64,000 bases of DNA from Saprospiraceae bacterium (lineage in GTDB: Bacteria; Bacteroidota; Bacteroidia; Chitinophagales; Saprospiraceae). Under the pieces are notes generated by a model. It was not told the DNA's origin, did not search any database, and saw only the letters and a list, made by a program, of their open reading frames with translations. Shown here one piece after another: positions 1-8,049 of this stretch. The number at the start of each line of letters is the position of its first letter. Positions within the stretch are counted from its first letter, which is position 1. Where the stretch lies: positions 310,001 through 374,000 of the forward strand of contig JABARE010000001.1 of the NCBI GenBank assembly GCA_019187365.1. Reading direction: 5' to 3'. Made by a program: the position numbers and the translations under genes.

Positions 1-1247
1 TAGTTTTTTGTACCGTATTCGGGGATCCAATTGCGGACAAACTTGAATTGGGGATCAAACCGCTGTTGCTGGGCATCTGGAGAAAATATCCTGAAATACG
101 GCGCTGCATCGGTACCGCAACCTGCAGCCCACTGCCAGCCTCCGTTGTTACTTGCAAGATCGTAATCAAGGAGTTTTGAGGCAAAGTAGGCTTCACCCCA
201 CCGCCAGTCAACCAACAGGTGCTTGACCAGAAAGCTCGCAGTGAGCATTCTCAGCCTGTTGTGCATAAAGCCTGTGGCGTTGAGTTGCCGCATTCCGGCA
301 TCCACCATAGGAAAACCGGTACAGCCGTTGCACCATGCCGCAAATTTGCCCGGATCGTTTTCCCATGCCATCTCTTCAAATTCCTTGCGGAAAGGATGTG
401 ACTCTACACTGGGAAATGCCTGAAGAATCATACTATAAAAATCCCGCCACAACAATTCAGAAAGCAGAACAGGGCTGAATTTTGCCGATTTGCGGGCTGC
501 AATCCGTATACTGAGGGTCCCGAAGCGCAGGTGTATCCCCATCCTGGTCGTACCATCAATCGATGGGAAGTCCCGGTTGTCTGCATAAGCTTTCATCCGG
601 GACGAGGGCATCTCCGGAACCACATCCGGACACGATTGCTCCCGAAACGCCATGGATTCCAAGGTCGGGATTGGCCTTTGCGCGGTCTTCCAAAGCATTT
701 CCAGATGTTTTTCGGAAGGAAATGAATTGATTTGCAATGGCTTATCCGGCCAGGCTGGATCGTACCCAAGCTTTTCATACGCCTTTCGCAGGTAGGGTGT
801 GAAGACCGTGTAGGGTTTTCCATCCACTTTGGTCAACTCTCCCTTTTCGAAGAGAACATGGTCCTTGAACGTGTAAACTTCAACTCCCTTGTTGAACAGG
901 ATAGCCTTTATCTGTCCGTCTCGCTGCAAAGCGTAGGATTCGTAGTCCCGGTTCCAATATACTGCTGATACCTTGTAGTTCCGGAGCAAGTACCTCCACT
1001 CCTCAACCGGATCTCCATATCTAACAAGAACATCCGAGCCAAGCTCCTTTAGTTGCTTCTTTAGGTATATCAGTCGTTTGTGAATGAAATTTAACCGTCG
1101 GTCATTGGCATCATCGAGTTTTTCGAGAATGTTCCGGTCGAAGACAAAAAAGAGAATTACCGGTTTCCCGGACCGGAGTGCATTAAAAAGGCCTGTGTTA
1201 TCCTCAAGCCGAAGGTCGCGCCTCATCCAGAATACGCAATATTCCAC
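1..1247 (-). CDS. phr: Deoxyribodipyrimidine photolyase, 3' end cut by window edge
   Basis: Light-driven FAD enzyme of the cryptochrome/photolyase family, repairing UV-induced pyrimidine dimers. About 415 residues are visible and the reading frame runs off the left edge, so roughly 30-40 C-terminal residues are probably missing. The N-terminus has the antenna-domain hallmark FWMRRDLRLEDN. The C-terminal half has the FAD/DNA-binding block NNGGWQWAAGCGTDAAPYFR preceded by a MRQL...GFMHNRLRM segment, all typical of class I photolyases. I place the start at a GTG (1247) directly after an in-frame stop, because the ATG at 1226 would remove the first beta strand. Two near-consensus -7 boxes (GAATTTTG, CAATTTTG) lie just upstream at 1279-1296. 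CPD rather than (6-4) specificity is the default assumption and is not shown by the sequence. Confidence 0.93.
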   Translation of the reverse strand, partial: MEYCVFWMRRDLRLEDNTGLFNALRSGKPVILFFVFDRNILEKLDDANDRRLNFIHKRLIYLKKQLKELGSDVLVRYGDPVEEWRYLLRNYKVSAVYWNRDYESYALQRDGQIKAILFNKGVEVYTFKDHVLFEKGELTKVDGKPYTVFTPYLRKAYEKLGYDPAWPDKPLQINSFPSEKHLEMLWKTAQRPIPTLESMAFREQSCPDVVPEMPSSRMKAYADNRDFPSIDGTTRMGIHLRFGTLSIRIAARKSAKFSPVLLSELLWRDFYSMILQAFPSVESHPFRKEFEEMAWENDPGKFAAWCNGCTGFPMVDAGMRQLNATGFMHNRLRMLTASFLVKHLLVDWRWGEAYFASKLLDYDLASNNGGWQWAAGCGTDAAPYFRIFSPDAQQQRFDPQFKFVRNWIPEYGTKN

Positions 1248-1388
1248 ACCGAGTCAACGCCTTAATGGGCCAATCGTTCAAAATTCTACAAAATTGGGCT
1301 TTCCAAGTTGCTGAAGCTTTGCAACAGGCCTTCAGCACGCCGACATGCATTCCAGGTTGTCTGCAAAGGAGCAAGCCTTCAGATGTTG

Positions 1389-1396
1389 TACCTTTG
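1389..1396 (+). promoter_or_regulatory. -7 box TACCTTTG for the lipoprotein gene at 1414
   Basis: Perfect match to the Bacteroidota -7 consensus TAnnTTTG, 18 bases before the ATG. It lies downstream of an earlier in-frame ATG at 1345, which argues against that longer start. No clear -33 element was identified. Confidence 0.6.
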
Positions 1397-1413
1397 CCGG
1401 CAAAGATCCTTAC

Positions 1414-2313
1414 ATGAAGTACCCTATCTTTTGCCTTGCTGCCTTGCTGATAGCCCTTTCCTGTAACAAGTCCGCTAAACCAGACCGCACCGCCCTCGAA
1501 GCCCTTGAGAGCGCATTTGCGACAAATCCATCGGACTCGACCTACGATCCCCTGATCACGCAATACCTTGAGATTATGCAGGAGTTCAAAGATGACGAAG
1601 CGCTCGTTGAGGAAATGCTGGTCAAAGCGGCCAGAGCCAGTAAGCAAATGGGCTTGTGCAAACAATCGGTGATTTTCCTGAACAACCTGGTCCGCAAGAA
1701 TTACTCGAGAAAGGAAACCCCTGACGATCTGGTTGAAATGATTCAGTGCATGCGGGAGCTCGGAAAAAACTATGCTGCAGATATCCTAACCATATGTTTT
1801 GCAGATGCTTTTCCAAACCATCCCTCCAAAGTAGAGCTCATGGCTGCCTTGCCGCGCCAGGAATCTGCAGTAAACTTTCTCGATCAATTGGCCAATGCGA
1901 TGTTCCCTGACACAGCCGGTTCTTTCAATAAAGACATGGCATACGAATACGTTGATGCCTGTGAAGCCTATGCGCTTGTTCTGCCCGAAGACGAAAAAAG
2001 TCCTGAGTTCCTGTTCAGTGCTGCACAAACGGCTAAATTGTTGCAGACATACGACAAATGCCTGGGTTTGTTTGACTGGATCGTTGAAAAATACCCAAAT
2101 CATTCCAAAGCGGAAAGTGCTGCTTTTATGAAGGGCTTTTTGTTCGACAACGATTTAAAGGACACCGCCCTTGCGCGTAAGTATTACCAGGAGTTTTTGG
2201 GGAAATACCCTAAAAGTCAATTCGCAGATGATGCAGAGATCCTGTTGAGAAATCTGGGTAAATCAGAAGAGGAAATTCTTCAGGAGATATTGGATAAAAA
2301 CAAAGCGCAATAA
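1414..2313 (+). CDS. Tetratricopeptide-like lipoprotein
   Basis: A 299-residue lipoprotein. It starts with a hydrophobic signal peptide and a lipobox (ALSC, Cys17), followed by Asn-Lys-Ser. The body is helical with TPR-like character. The clearest repeat is near residues 210-285, where a KYPNHSKAE...YYQEFLGKYPKSQFADDAE pattern resembles the TPRs of YbgF/BamD-type outer-membrane proteins. I chose the ATG at 1414 because it gives the signal peptide and because a -7 box lies just upstream of it. It is probably anchored in the outer membrane or on its periplasmic face as a scaffold. No specific partner can be named. Confidence 0.8.
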   Translation: MKYPIFCLAALLIALSCNKSAKPDRTALEALESAFATNPSDSTYDPLITQYLEIMQEFKDDEALVEEMLVKAARASKQMGLCKQSVIFLNNLVRKNYSRKETPDDLVEMIQCMRELGKNYAADILTICFADAFPNHPSKVELMAALPRQESAVNFLDQLANAMFPDTAGSFNKDMAYEYVDACEAYALVLPEDEKSPEFLFSAAQTAKLLQTYDKCLGLFDWIVEKYPNHSKAESAAFMKGFLFDNDLKDTALARKYYQEFLGKYPKSQFADDAEILLRNLGKSEEEILQEILDKNKAQ

Positions 2314-2318
2314 ATTGC

Positions 2319-2807
2319 TTACGCAGATACATAACGCCAAAGCCAGCTTGAGCCCAGGGGTTTGACCCATTCCCGCCTTAAGCTGCCAAGGGTATCTGCA
2401 AGGGTATCGAAGAAAGCATCCTTTTCATTTATTTCCCCATGCCGGTATTTTTCCCGCAGCGACTCGAGTGTAATGCATTGCACAAGGCCTTGGGCATCCT
2501 GGAAGTAGGCATATTGGCGACTTAGAAAGTCAACTCCTGCAAAATCAGAAAGGGCCCTCAAAAAACGGTAGCTGTCATCAAGGCTGCAACCCCCAACCGC
2601 ATTGCTGGTCTCGTCGACAACCATAACAACAAAATGCCGGTGAAGCAGGTCCCCCGTTGCCCGAAGTGGCATTTGATGGCTGTGCCAGTGTCTTATATAA
2701 TTTTTGATCTGCTCCTGTACATTGTTTTCCAGGTGACCAGGCACTTCCTGATCCGCTGCATAGATCCATACCCTGGAACCATCGGGAAAATCGGAAAAAA
2801 GCTTCAT
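2319..2807 (-). CDS. Conserved Bacteroidota protein of the family mislabelled 'ABC transporter ATPase'
   Basis: A 162-residue cytoplasmic protein without signal peptide or membrane segment. It has the recognisable pattern of a small Bacteroidota family: DGSRVWIYAADQ near the N-terminus, a central FVVMVVDETSNAVGGCSLDDS segment, and a C-terminal LGSSWLWRYV. Database entries often call this family 'ABC transporter ATPase', but there is no Walker A, signature or Walker B motif. Its ATG overlaps the stop of the upstream CCG iron-sulfur gene (ATGA, 2804-2807), so the two are translationally coupled. The genomic link suggests a role with the Fe-S oxidoreductase, perhaps assembly or regulation, but no activity can be read from the sequence. 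Confidence 0.85.
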   Translation of the reverse strand: MKLFSDFPDGSRVWIYAADQEVPGHLENNVQEQIKNYIRHWHSHQMPLRATGDLLHRHFVVMVVDETSNAVGGCSLDDSYRFLRALSDFAGVDFLSRQYAYFQDAQGLVQCITLESLREKYRHGEINEKDAFFDTLADTLGSLRREWVKPLGSSWLWRYVSA

Positions 2808-3580
2808 CGCTGCAAGTTTTGTAATACCAATTCGGCCAGGTCGTAAACCATGATGCGTTCTGCGGGATCCGCCTCTTTGAGCCCATCGCCAAGCATGGTC
2901 AGGCAGAATGGACAATTTGACACAACGGTGGTATTATTTTGTCCGGCGATTTCTTCGGCTCGCTCTAAATTGATGCGTTTTTCTCCAGTTTCTTCCTCCT
3001 TGAACATCTGGCAGCCCCCTGCCCCACAACACAGTCCGCGTTCTCGCGACCGCTCCATTTCTGTAATGTCTTTCTTTAGTGCCTGCAAGACATTTCGCGG
3101 TGCCTCGTATATGCCGTTCGCCCGTCCCAGGTAACAAGAATCGTGGTAACTGACCGTTTCCCTTTCACTTCCTGGCTTCAGACGTATCCTTCCTTCAGCA
3201 ATTAGCTGATCCAAAAAAGTTGCATGGTGAATGACTTCGTAATGGCCACCAAAATCGGGATAATCGTTTTTTAACGTATTAAAACAATGCGGGCAGGTAC
3301 AAACGATTCGTTTTACCTCGTATTGATTCAGGGTCGCTACGTTTTGTATTGCGAGGATTTGGAACAGGAATTCATTACCGGCGCGCCGGGCGGGATCTCC
3401 GGTGCATTTTTCCTCATCCCCCAGGATTGCATAGGAATAGCCGATTGCATCGAGTATGGAACAGAAAGCCCTTGTTACGCGCTGCGCACGCGCATCATAG
3501 CTTCCTGCACACCCGACCCAAAACAACACATCAGGCTTTCTGCCGCTGGCGGCAAGTTCGCTCATCAATTCGGGTTTCAT
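2804..3580 (-). CDS. CCG-domain (Fe-S)-binding oxidoreductase subunit (HdrB/EtfD C-terminal-like)
   Basis: A 258-residue soluble protein of the cysteine-rich CCG family (heterodisulfide reductase B, glycolate oxidase GlcF and lactate LldE/LutA relatives). Two cysteine-rich modules are visible. The first has WVGCAG (Cys24), EKCTGD (Cys59) and CTCPHC (94-99). The second has HDSCYLGR (Cys149), CCGAGG (184-185) and NCPFC (223-226). These would hold one or two iron-sulfur clusters. The start at 3580 removes a 22-residue extension that overlaps the upstream gene and fits the family N-terminus. It lies one base after the stop of the membrane-bound ferredoxin-like gene and overlaps the next gene by four bases, so the three form one operon. 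Confidence 0.9.
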   Translation of the reverse strand: MKPELMSELAASGRKPDVLFWVGCAGSYDARAQRVTRAFCSILDAIGYSYAILGDEEKCTGDPARRAGNEFLFQILAIQNVATLNQYEVKRIVCTCPHCFNTLKNDYPDFGGHYEVIHHATFLDQLIAEGRIRLKPGSERETVSYHDSCYLGRANGIYEAPRNVLQALKKDITEMERSRERGLCCGAGGCQMFKEEETGEKRINLERAEEIAGQNNTTVVSNCPFCLTMLGDGLKEADPAERIMVYDLAELVLQNLQR

Positions 3581-3581
3581 G

Positions 3582-4895
3582 TCAATTCGTTTGCATCCAG
3601 TCCGTGCGGGTGCCTGACATTGACCAGGCTGCCTGGCTGTTTTCAAGGCTGTTGAATAAGGAATTCCAGGAGGCGGGACCAGCCCCTTGCATCAAAATGT
3701 CCCATCGGCGCATTTCAAGGATGGTTTGAAGTGGATTGATCAATACCGGACAGGCTTCGACGCATGCGTTGCAGGTGGTACAAGCGTAGATCTCCTCACG
3801 ACTTATCCGGTCGAACAAACTTTTTCCATCAGCGATTTCCAATTCTCCATTTTCCTTGCGCTGATAACTTGAATTTTTAACCACCTCTTCGCAGCGATCC
3901 CTGATATCCATGATAATTTTGCGTGGGCTCAGACGTTTTCCGGTCTGATTTGCTGGGCATTCTGCTGTGCATCTTCCGCATTCGGTACAAGAAAATGCCT
4001 GCAACAAGGTAGTGCGGTCAAGATGATGGATGTCGGCAGCGCCAAACTGGGGTTCTGCATCCGATGGAGAACCTGGATCCATGCCGAGCATTTCTCGTAC
4101 CTCCCTCTCGACACCTGAAATTTTTTCCATTTTGCCCCTGGCATGCTGATTCCCGTAGTAACTGGCGGGAAAAGCCAGAAAAATATGCAGATGCTTGGAA
4201 TGTGGGAGATAGGCCACAAAACCCAGTATCACCAGGTAGTGCAACCACCAGAACGTTCGTTCGCACATGCCCGCATAAGAGGTCAAATGGGTTTCAAATG
4301 CAGGCTGGGTGAGCCAGGCTGAGAGGAAAAACTTCCCTCCGTCCGGATATATATCCGGTAGCGTCAGTGACAGTGCCTGGTAAGCCCCGTTCATCATCAA
4401 GATGCTGATCACGAGAACAATCTCTCCAAAAAGTATGATGTTGGCATCGCGAAAAGGCCATCCAGTCAGCTCGGGCTTATGGAACCTTCTGACTTTCAGA
4501 ATATTGCGACGTATCAGGAAGACAGCTGTGGCAACCAATGCCAAAGCCGACAGCCCTTCGACCAGATTGATCAATAAGGGATAAAGTACCCCGATCTTGC
4601 CAGCAAAAAATCGGTGTCCCCCGCTTATGCCATCGATGAATATTTCTATGGCCTCCAACTGGGTAAATAGGAAAGCGACGTATATGAACAAATGAAATAT
4701 GCCTGCAATGGGTCTGGAAAACATCTTCTTCTGCCCAAGTGCGAAAAGGGCCATATTTTTCCACCTTTGACCCACTGAGCCATTTACAGGAGCCATCCTT
4801 CCCAAGGAAATGGCCCTGGCAATATCCCGGTATTTTGGGATGGAAAAATAGGCAACTATAGAAGTGACAAAAATGAATACAAGCGCTTGAAACAT
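3582..4895 (-). CDS. Membrane-bound 4Fe-4S protein (NarI/HdrC-like, EtfD N-terminal-like)
   Basis: A 437-residue protein combining a five-helix membrane domain with a two-cluster ferredoxin domain. Membrane segments lie near 1-20, 62-85, 103-128, 152-178 and 213-231. Histidines within or next to them (68, 219, 232, 235, 237) could ligate haem as in NarI-type subunits. The ferredoxin motifs are CTECGRCTAECP (Cys303, 306, 309, 313) and CTTCNACVEACP (Cys372, 375, 378, 382). With the downstream CCG subunit it matches the two halves of mycobacterial EtfD (Rv0338c), proposed to pass electrons from ETF to menaquinone. The etfBA genes lie elsewhere in this window. The function is inference; the domain content is seen directly. 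Confidence 0.88.
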   Translation of the reverse strand: MFQALVFIFVTSIVAYFSIPKYRDIARAISLGRMAPVNGSVGQRWKNMALFALGQKKMFSRPIAGIFHLFIYVAFLFTQLEAIEIFIDGISGGHRFFAGKIGVLYPLLINLVEGLSALALVATAVFLIRRNILKVRRFHKPELTGWPFRDANIILFGEIVLVISILMMNGAYQALSLTLPDIYPDGGKFFLSAWLTQPAFETHLTSYAGMCERTFWWLHYLVILGFVAYLPHSKHLHIFLAFPASYYGNQHARGKMEKISGVEREVREMLGMDPGSPSDAEPQFGAADIHHLDRTTLLQAFSCTECGRCTAECPANQTGKRLSPRKIIMDIRDRCEEVVKNSSYQRKENGELEIADGKSLFDRISREEIYACTTCNACVEACPVLINPLQTILEMRRWDILMQGAGPASWNSLFNSLENSQAAWSMSGTRTDWMQTN

Positions 4896-4957
4896 AATGT
4901 TATGCTGTCAATTCCGCCAAATTTGAGAATTTTGCCGGTACAACGAGGCTTAAAAAT

Positions 4958-5452
4958 ATGATTATTCTCAACAAAGATCAAATCCGTCAAAAATTCAAGC
5001 GCATGGCCATCGAGATGGTTGAGCGCCATGCTGACGAAAATGAGCTGGTTCTCATTGGAATACTGGACAAGGGGACGAATGTCGCAAACCAGCTGAAGAC
5101 CGCATTGAAGGAACTGAGTTCAATTCAATGTTCCATTGGACAGATCCGGATGAATAAGAAGGACCCTGTAAGCGAATTGGTTGAGCTGAATTTTAAACCT
5201 GCGCAACTTCTGAATAAGTCCGTCATATTGGTAGACGATGTCTCGAATTCCGGCCGAACCCTGTTCTACGCTTTGGGTTGTTTGATGAATGCCAAGCCCA
5301 AATCCATAGAAACGGCGGTTTTGGTGGAACGCATGCATAAGCGATTTCCAGTCGGGATCAGCTACTATGGAATGAGGCTCGCGACCACCCTAAAGGACCA
5401 CATTGAGGTACAGACCTCCTCTGGCGAAGACTGGACGGTAGATTTGCATTAA
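4958..5452 (+). CDS. PyrR-like type I phosphoribosyltransferase
   Basis: A 164-residue cytoplasmic protein of the type I PRTase fold. The PRPP-binding loop VILVDDVSNSGRTL lies near residues 88-101, and the N-terminal region (VLIGILDKGTNVANQL) forms the flexible-loop side. It most resembles the PyrR/uracil-PRTase branch, but no pyrimidine operon is adjacent, so attenuator regulation cannot be claimed. A base-salvage PRTase is equally possible. It is divergent from the iron-sulfur operon, with 62 bases between them. A one-mismatch -7 box (GAATTTTG, 4927-4934) lies 23 bases before the ATG. The gene ends six bases before the convergent patatin gene. Confidence 0.85.
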   Translation: MIILNKDQIRQKFKRMAIEMVERHADENELVLIGILDKGTNVANQLKTALKELSSIQCSIGQIRMNKKDPVSELVELNFKPAQLLNKSVILVDDVSNSGRTLFYALGCLMNAKPKSIETAVLVERMHKRFPVGISYYGMRLATTLKDHIEVQTSSGEDWTVDLH

Positions 5453-5458
5453 GCGTGA

Positions 5459-6223
5459 TCAGGCAAGCAGCCCTGAATTCCTGATCGCGCTGGTCGCCTT
5501 TAAATATCCCATTTGGTAAAGTTGTTCGTGCTCTTTGAGGTCGAATTTGGAGATCCTTGCAATTTCCGGACTCTCGATGAGCAAATGGCAAAGCTGCTTC
5601 TGACTTTGAGAAACATTGTCTATTGAGAGTTCTAATACTCGCGTAAGGATTTTCAGACCCGAATTTAAATCTGCATCGGCAAGCGCAACGACTGGTGTCA
5701 AGTTTACCCCAATGAGAAAATCACAGCGATCGCGCAGCACCTGGGCAGGAAGATTCATGATGATCCCTCCATCCAAATAGAGTTCGCCGTCAATTTTGAT
5801 GGGTTTGAACAGCATGGGTACAGAAGCGGATGCCAGAGTAGGCCGTATGATCTCTCCGGTATTAAATATCCTGAGTATGCCGCACGACACATTGGTAGCG
5901 GTCACATAACAGGGTATCTGAAGAGCTTCAAATCGATCTTCCGGTAAGTATTGGCGCAGCACCTGTTCCATGTATTCCATACCGATCAGACCTCGGGAAG
6001 GAAGTCCTGGCTTGAGGAAGTTGAACCAACGCGTGGAAGCGGCAATCTTTTTCAGTTCATCGGCTGGCAACCCATGGGCGTAAAGCGTAGCGACTAAAGC
6101 ACCTGCGCTGGTACCGGATACGACAGTTGGACGGAGGGCATGCTCCTCTAATGCCTTCAAGACTCCAATGTGATAAATGCCCCGCGCTCCCCCGCCTGAT
6201 AGGGCCAGACCTATATTCAACAT
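5459..6223 (-). CDS. Patatin-like phospholipase
   Basis: A 254-residue serine hydrolase of the patatin family with a Ser-Asp dyad. Visible motifs are the oxyanion loop SGGGARG (residues 8-14), the nucleophile elbow GTSAG (Ser in GxSxG, about residue 39) and the catalytic DGG in YLDGGIIMN near 150. It probably cleaves acyl chains from phospholipids. There is no signal peptide, so it is likely cytoplasmic or membrane-associated. The ATG at 6223 follows the stop of the T9SS protein gene by six bases, and the two are likely co-transcribed. A TTG one codon earlier is a possible alternative start. Confidence 0.9.
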   Translation of the reverse strand: MLNIGLALSGGGARGIYHIGVLKALEEHALRPTVVSGTSAGALVATLYAHGLPADELKKIAASTRWFNFLKPGLPSRGLIGMEYMEQVLRQYLPEDRFEALQIPCYVTATNVSCGILRIFNTGEIIRPTLASASVPMLFKPIKIDGELYLDGGIIMNLPAQVLRDRCDFLIGVNLTPVVALADADLNSGLKILTRVLELSIDNVSQSQKQLCHLLIESPEIARISKFDLKEHEQLYQMGYLKATSAIRNSGLLA

Positions 6224-6229
6224 CAAGAG

Positions 6230-7906
6230 CTATTGAACGACGAGCTTAAATACCTGTGTTGTTTCCCCCGACAACCGGAGTAGGTACAGCCCTTTTGGAA
6301 GTTCAGGACGCAGCGTCGATATAAAACCGGATTGATAAACGCAGTTTCCGCTGACATCATATATTTCCAGGTAATCAAAGGGCTGCTCCGATTCAATGAA
6401 AAGGTAATCGCTGACCGGATTGGGGAAGAGTGTTGCTGATTCCAAAACGGCATCCTGGTTAGCGCTGATGCGCACTATGTCTTTCAAATACCGCGGAATA
6501 ATTTGATATTCATCAAAATAAGGGCTGGTTACATCAAACTGGGAGCCGATGCCCGTAACGTTAAATTTACCATCCGGAGCAGGAGTACCATGTATGTCGA
6601 CATCGTTGTCGATTCGCATATCGAACACCTCCGTACCATTGGTGATCTTGACAGTGAAACCCAAAGGAGAGTTGGTCCAGGTCTGAGGGTCGACCAGCTC
6701 GACGCTTTCCAACCTAACCAATCTCGATTCTGAAAATTCATCCAAGCGGATCACCCCTTCAGGAGCTATGAGTGAATTGCCTGTCGATACGCGCAAAATG
6801 CTATCGGGAAGTATTTGGGTAAGACCATTAAATTGGTTAACTACTCCCTTGATGCGAAGCATATCCCCCTCCAGAACATCATAACCCAGGTTTCCAGCAC
6901 TATTGAACACGCCAATGCCATCGCCCTGACCATCAATAACCGTGAATTGGAGCCCAGCAGGCCTGAGATTGACCCCATAGGCGACTCCTTCAATGGTGAA
7001 GCGCCTGTCGAGCGAATCCGGCACACCATTTTGGTCAGTCGATCGCAACGAGGCAATGTCGATGAGCGGATAGTTCAGATCCCGCATGCGAACTTTGATC
7101 TTGCCTAACATACCGGCTCCGGCATGGATGTCGCATTGGTAATCGTATTCGCCTGGTACGTCAAATTTGTGAATGAATGACCAGGCCAAAGCTGACGGAG
7201 CACCGCTGTAAAATGAAGCCGGATTCGCCGGGAAGGTGTTGGTTCCTCCATTCACATTGTGCGTTCCCGAAGAATTGATCCACTCGACGCGTTCACCAGC
7301 AAAAATCTCTATATCATCTGGGTCAAACCATGACGACTGCGCATAAATCGTGTATTCTGCACATTCGACCCTATTTAGGGTTCCGGGTGTACCCTTCAAT
7401 GCCTTACCGTTGACGACGGCACCGGTTTCGGCAGTCGAGGCTCGCCAGTACACAGATTGACTATTGTCTGCATTCGATCGACAGAGGGCAAGGCTTGCCC
7501 CATTACCATTGGTTTCGGATGCCCAGCTGCTGAAGTAATGCACGCTATCAACAAACTGTCCACCAGAGTCAAGCAAGGTGATGACTTCATCTGTATTCCG
7601 CAAGCCTCCGCTGCGCCACTTGAATGCCTTTGCACCCGTAATGGAATCCAATCGCGCGCTGTCAACTGCGACCACCAAAAAGCCCCCTGGCATAACCATG
7701 GTATCGGGAAAAGTAAAGACCACTGCATCCAATATGGAATAATCCAGGGCATTCAGTGGGACATTTCCAGCATTCTGAATTTCAATGTATTCCAGAAAAT
7801 CGGTTCCACTTTCCGGAGGGTTGAACATGATCTCGCTGATCACAAATTGGCTAAATACCACCGTGCTGGCGAGACAAAAGGCTGCTGAGCATATAATGTT
7901 GCGCAT
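6230..7906 (-). CDS. Secreted LTD / cupredoxin / OB-fold protein with T9SS C-terminal domain
   Basis: A 558-residue exported protein. A signal peptide ends near residue 19 (VVFSQ). Residues 20-150 form a lamin-tail (LTD) domain, including FVISEIMFNPPESGTDFLEYIEI. Residues 180-273 form a plastocyanin-like cupredoxin with a plausible copper site: His216 in SGTHNV, then Cys258, His261 and Met266 in YQCDIHAGAGM. Residues 285-480 look like an OB-fold nucleic-acid-binding-like module of the kind found beside LTD domains. Residues 490-558 are a type A T9SS sorting domain (LFPNPVSDYLFI ... GLYLLRL). It is therefore a surface or released copper protein of unknown substrate. A perfect -7 box lies 11 bases upstream. 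Confidence 0.85.
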   Translation of the reverse strand: MRNIICSAAFCLASTVVFSQFVISEIMFNPPESGTDFLEYIEIQNAGNVPLNALDYSILDAVVFTFPDTMVMPGGFLVVAVDSARLDSITGAKAFKWRSGGLRNTDEVITLLDSGGQFVDSVHYFSSWASETNGNGASLALCRSNADNSQSVYWRASTAETGAVVNGKALKGTPGTLNRVECAEYTIYAQSSWFDPDDIEIFAGERVEWINSSGTHNVNGGTNTFPANPASFYSGAPSALAWSFIHKFDVPGEYDYQCDIHAGAGMLGKIKVRMRDLNYPLIDIASLRSTDQNGVPDSLDRRFTIEGVAYGVNLRPAGLQFTVIDGQGDGIGVFNSAGNLGYDVLEGDMLRIKGVVNQFNGLTQILPDSILRVSTGNSLIAPEGVIRLDEFSESRLVRLESVELVDPQTWTNSPLGFTVKITNGTEVFDMRIDNDVDIHGTPAPDGKFNVTGIGSQFDVTSPYFDEYQIIPRYLKDIVRISANQDAVLESATLFPNPVSDYLFIESEQPFDYLEIYDVSGNCVYQSGFISTLRPELPKGLYLLRLSGETTQVFKLVVQ

Positions 7907-7916
7907 GTTTTTTTTG

Positions 7917-7924
7917 CAAAATTA
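7917..7924 (-). promoter_or_regulatory. -7 box TAATTTTG for the LTD/cupredoxin gene
   Basis: Exact TAnnTTTG on the minus strand, 10 bases before the ATG at 7906. It probably drives both this gene and the patatin downstream. Confidence 0.6.
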
Positions 7925-8049
7925 AACAATTGCTACATCCCTTGCCATCCCTCCTGGATATATCGCGAAACCTGATGTCCTGTGGCGCCATATGAGTTGC
8001 ACCCGGTCTGTGCGTGGCGCATTCAATCAAAATTCAGAATTCGCTACGC

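Noticed and set aside
1345..1413. Longer N-terminus for the TPR lipoprotein (ATG at 1345)
   Set aside because: It would bury the lipoprotein signal and it contains the -7 box at 1389-1396.
1204..1665. 153-codon open frame on the minus strand
   Set aside because: It overlaps the real lipoprotein gene and the photolyase start, has no protein signature and no signal peptide.
7970..8030. Repeated GTGGCGC words in the gap after the large TonB receptor
   Set aside because: Only two copies of seven bases with no dyad symmetry or conserved context; chance occurrence is likely.
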